Shown here: positions 5,974 through 6,364 of the stretch, in pieces | Layout: the number at the start of each line of letters is the position of its first letter | How positions within the stretch are numbered: the first letter of the stretch is position 1 | Source of the DNA: Clostridiales bacterium | GTDB taxonomy: Bacteria > Bacillota > Clostridia > Christensenellales > JAISNN01 | Direction: 5' to 3' | Length of the DNA stretch: 6,364 nt | Assembly (NCBI GenBank): GCA_031289865.1 | Contig: JAITOQ010000182.1 | Span: 1 to 6,364, forward strand | Program-made: the position numbers and the translations under genes | Notes under the pieces: generated by a model | Database searches by the model: none | What the model saw: the letters and a program-made list of their open reading frames with translations, nothing else | Told to the model about the DNA's origin: nothing

Positions 5974-6002
5974 TTATTGCTTTTATTTATTGATAAGAAT
6001 TA

Positions 6003-6047
6003 TGCAGAGACAAAATTTTTAGGAAAATTTTTTCTCTGCACTCTTTT
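6003..6047 (+). terminator. Probable terminator after rpsR
   Basis: TGCAGAGA (6003-6010) pairs perfectly with TCTCTGCA (6033-6040). The interior extends the stem through AAAATTTT (6012-6019) with AAAATTTT (6024-6031) and a small loop, with one bulged base on each side. The stem is followed by CTCTTTTC, a poor U-tract, so release may be inefficient and some readthrough into the acetyltransferase gene is possible. Confidence 0.6.
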
Positions 6048-6132
6048 CAAAAGTTTTACCGCTTTTATAGGGTAAGTATCGGGTTAGAGGTTTAATTCTC
6101 TAATCTTTTTTATTAGGAGGGATAAGCGTATT

Positions 6133-6364
6133 ATGGATATTAACGAAATAAAAAGACGTATGCAAAGCGGTGAATTGTACGACCCTAACGACGCGGAATT
6201 GATGGCGGAGCAGACGCGGCGTCTTGCACGCCTTAGGCGGTTTAACAAGACAAGCCCGTATCCCAAACGGAGGAGAGCGCGGCTTTTAAAAAAAATGTTC
6301 GCCGCGATCGGGGAGAACTGCTATATCGAACCGCCCGTTCACATGAATTGGGGCGGTAAGCACG
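6133..6364 (+). CDS. Sugar O-acetyltransferase, LacA/Maa family (3' end outside window)
   Basis: Only the first 77 codons are present; the frame stays open to the right edge. The protein begins with the N-terminal helical domain of maltose/galactoside acetyltransferases: RMQSGELYDPNDAELMAE (9-26), RRLARLRRFN (29-38) and the basic PKRRRARLLKKMF (44-56), then IGENCYIEPPVHMNWGGKH (59-77), which leads into the left-handed beta-helix (hexapeptide) domain. The family transfers acetyl from acetyl-CoA to a sugar hydroxyl, and the physiological substrate is often unknown. The catalytic His lies beyond the window. AGGAGG (6115-6120) is 12 bases before the ATG, rather far, but no better start is in frame. 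It is 159 bases after rpsR behind a hairpin, so it is probably a separate unit; no convincing promoter was found. Confidence 0.9.
   Translation, partial: MDINEIKRRMQSGELYDPNDAELMAEQTRRLARLRRFNKTSPYPKRRRARLLKKMFAAIGENCYIEPPVHMNWGGKH

Noticed and set aside
6055..6083. Promoter for the acetyltransferase gene (TTTACC with a TAAGTA-like -10)
   Set aside because: The -10 match is poor at acceptable spacing, so no promoter is called; transcription could also come by readthrough from rpsR.

Overview
The window looks like chromosomal DNA from an uncultured Clostridia-like Bacillota. The evidence is the rpsF-ssb-rpsR gene order, AGGAGG-type ribosome binding sites ahead of every gene, sigma-A-like promoters with TATAAT -10 boxes, intrinsic terminators, and a LacA/Maa-type acetyltransferase with the NWGGKH signature. 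All complete genes are on the plus strand and read with the standard code. Species-level identity cannot be judged from the sequence alone.

Layout. Bases 1-257 hold no convincing gene. They contain almost four copies of a 55-bp tandem repeat with internal inverted repeats, followed by a heptamer tandem repeat that runs up to the next ribosome binding site. Bases 258-686 encode a small PPC/DUF296 domain protein. After an A/T-rich inverted repeat, a promoter at 727-755 and a leader of about 218 nt, bases 980-4690 encode a 1236-residue protein. It has six predicted membrane segments (resembling the Pr6Pr / FAR-17a family), then three long near-copies of a block of four Sel1 repeats plus a recurring PTEYP...YYVV tail, then an Ala/Glu/Lys-rich probable coiled coil and an unassigned C-terminal domain. 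A strong intrinsic terminator closes this unit.

A good promoter at 4772-4800 and a short, highly structured leader then drive the housekeeping operon rpsF (S6), ssb (single-stranded DNA-binding protein) and rpsR (S18). The leader is a candidate S6:S18 autoregulatory element. After a further hairpin, the window ends inside a sugar O-acetyltransferase gene (6133 to the edge).

The part least explained by known biology is the large Sel1 membrane protein. I read it as a membrane-anchored cytoplasmic scaffold, but its partners and function are unknown. No phage, insertion sequence, CRISPR array, tRNA or rRNA was seen.
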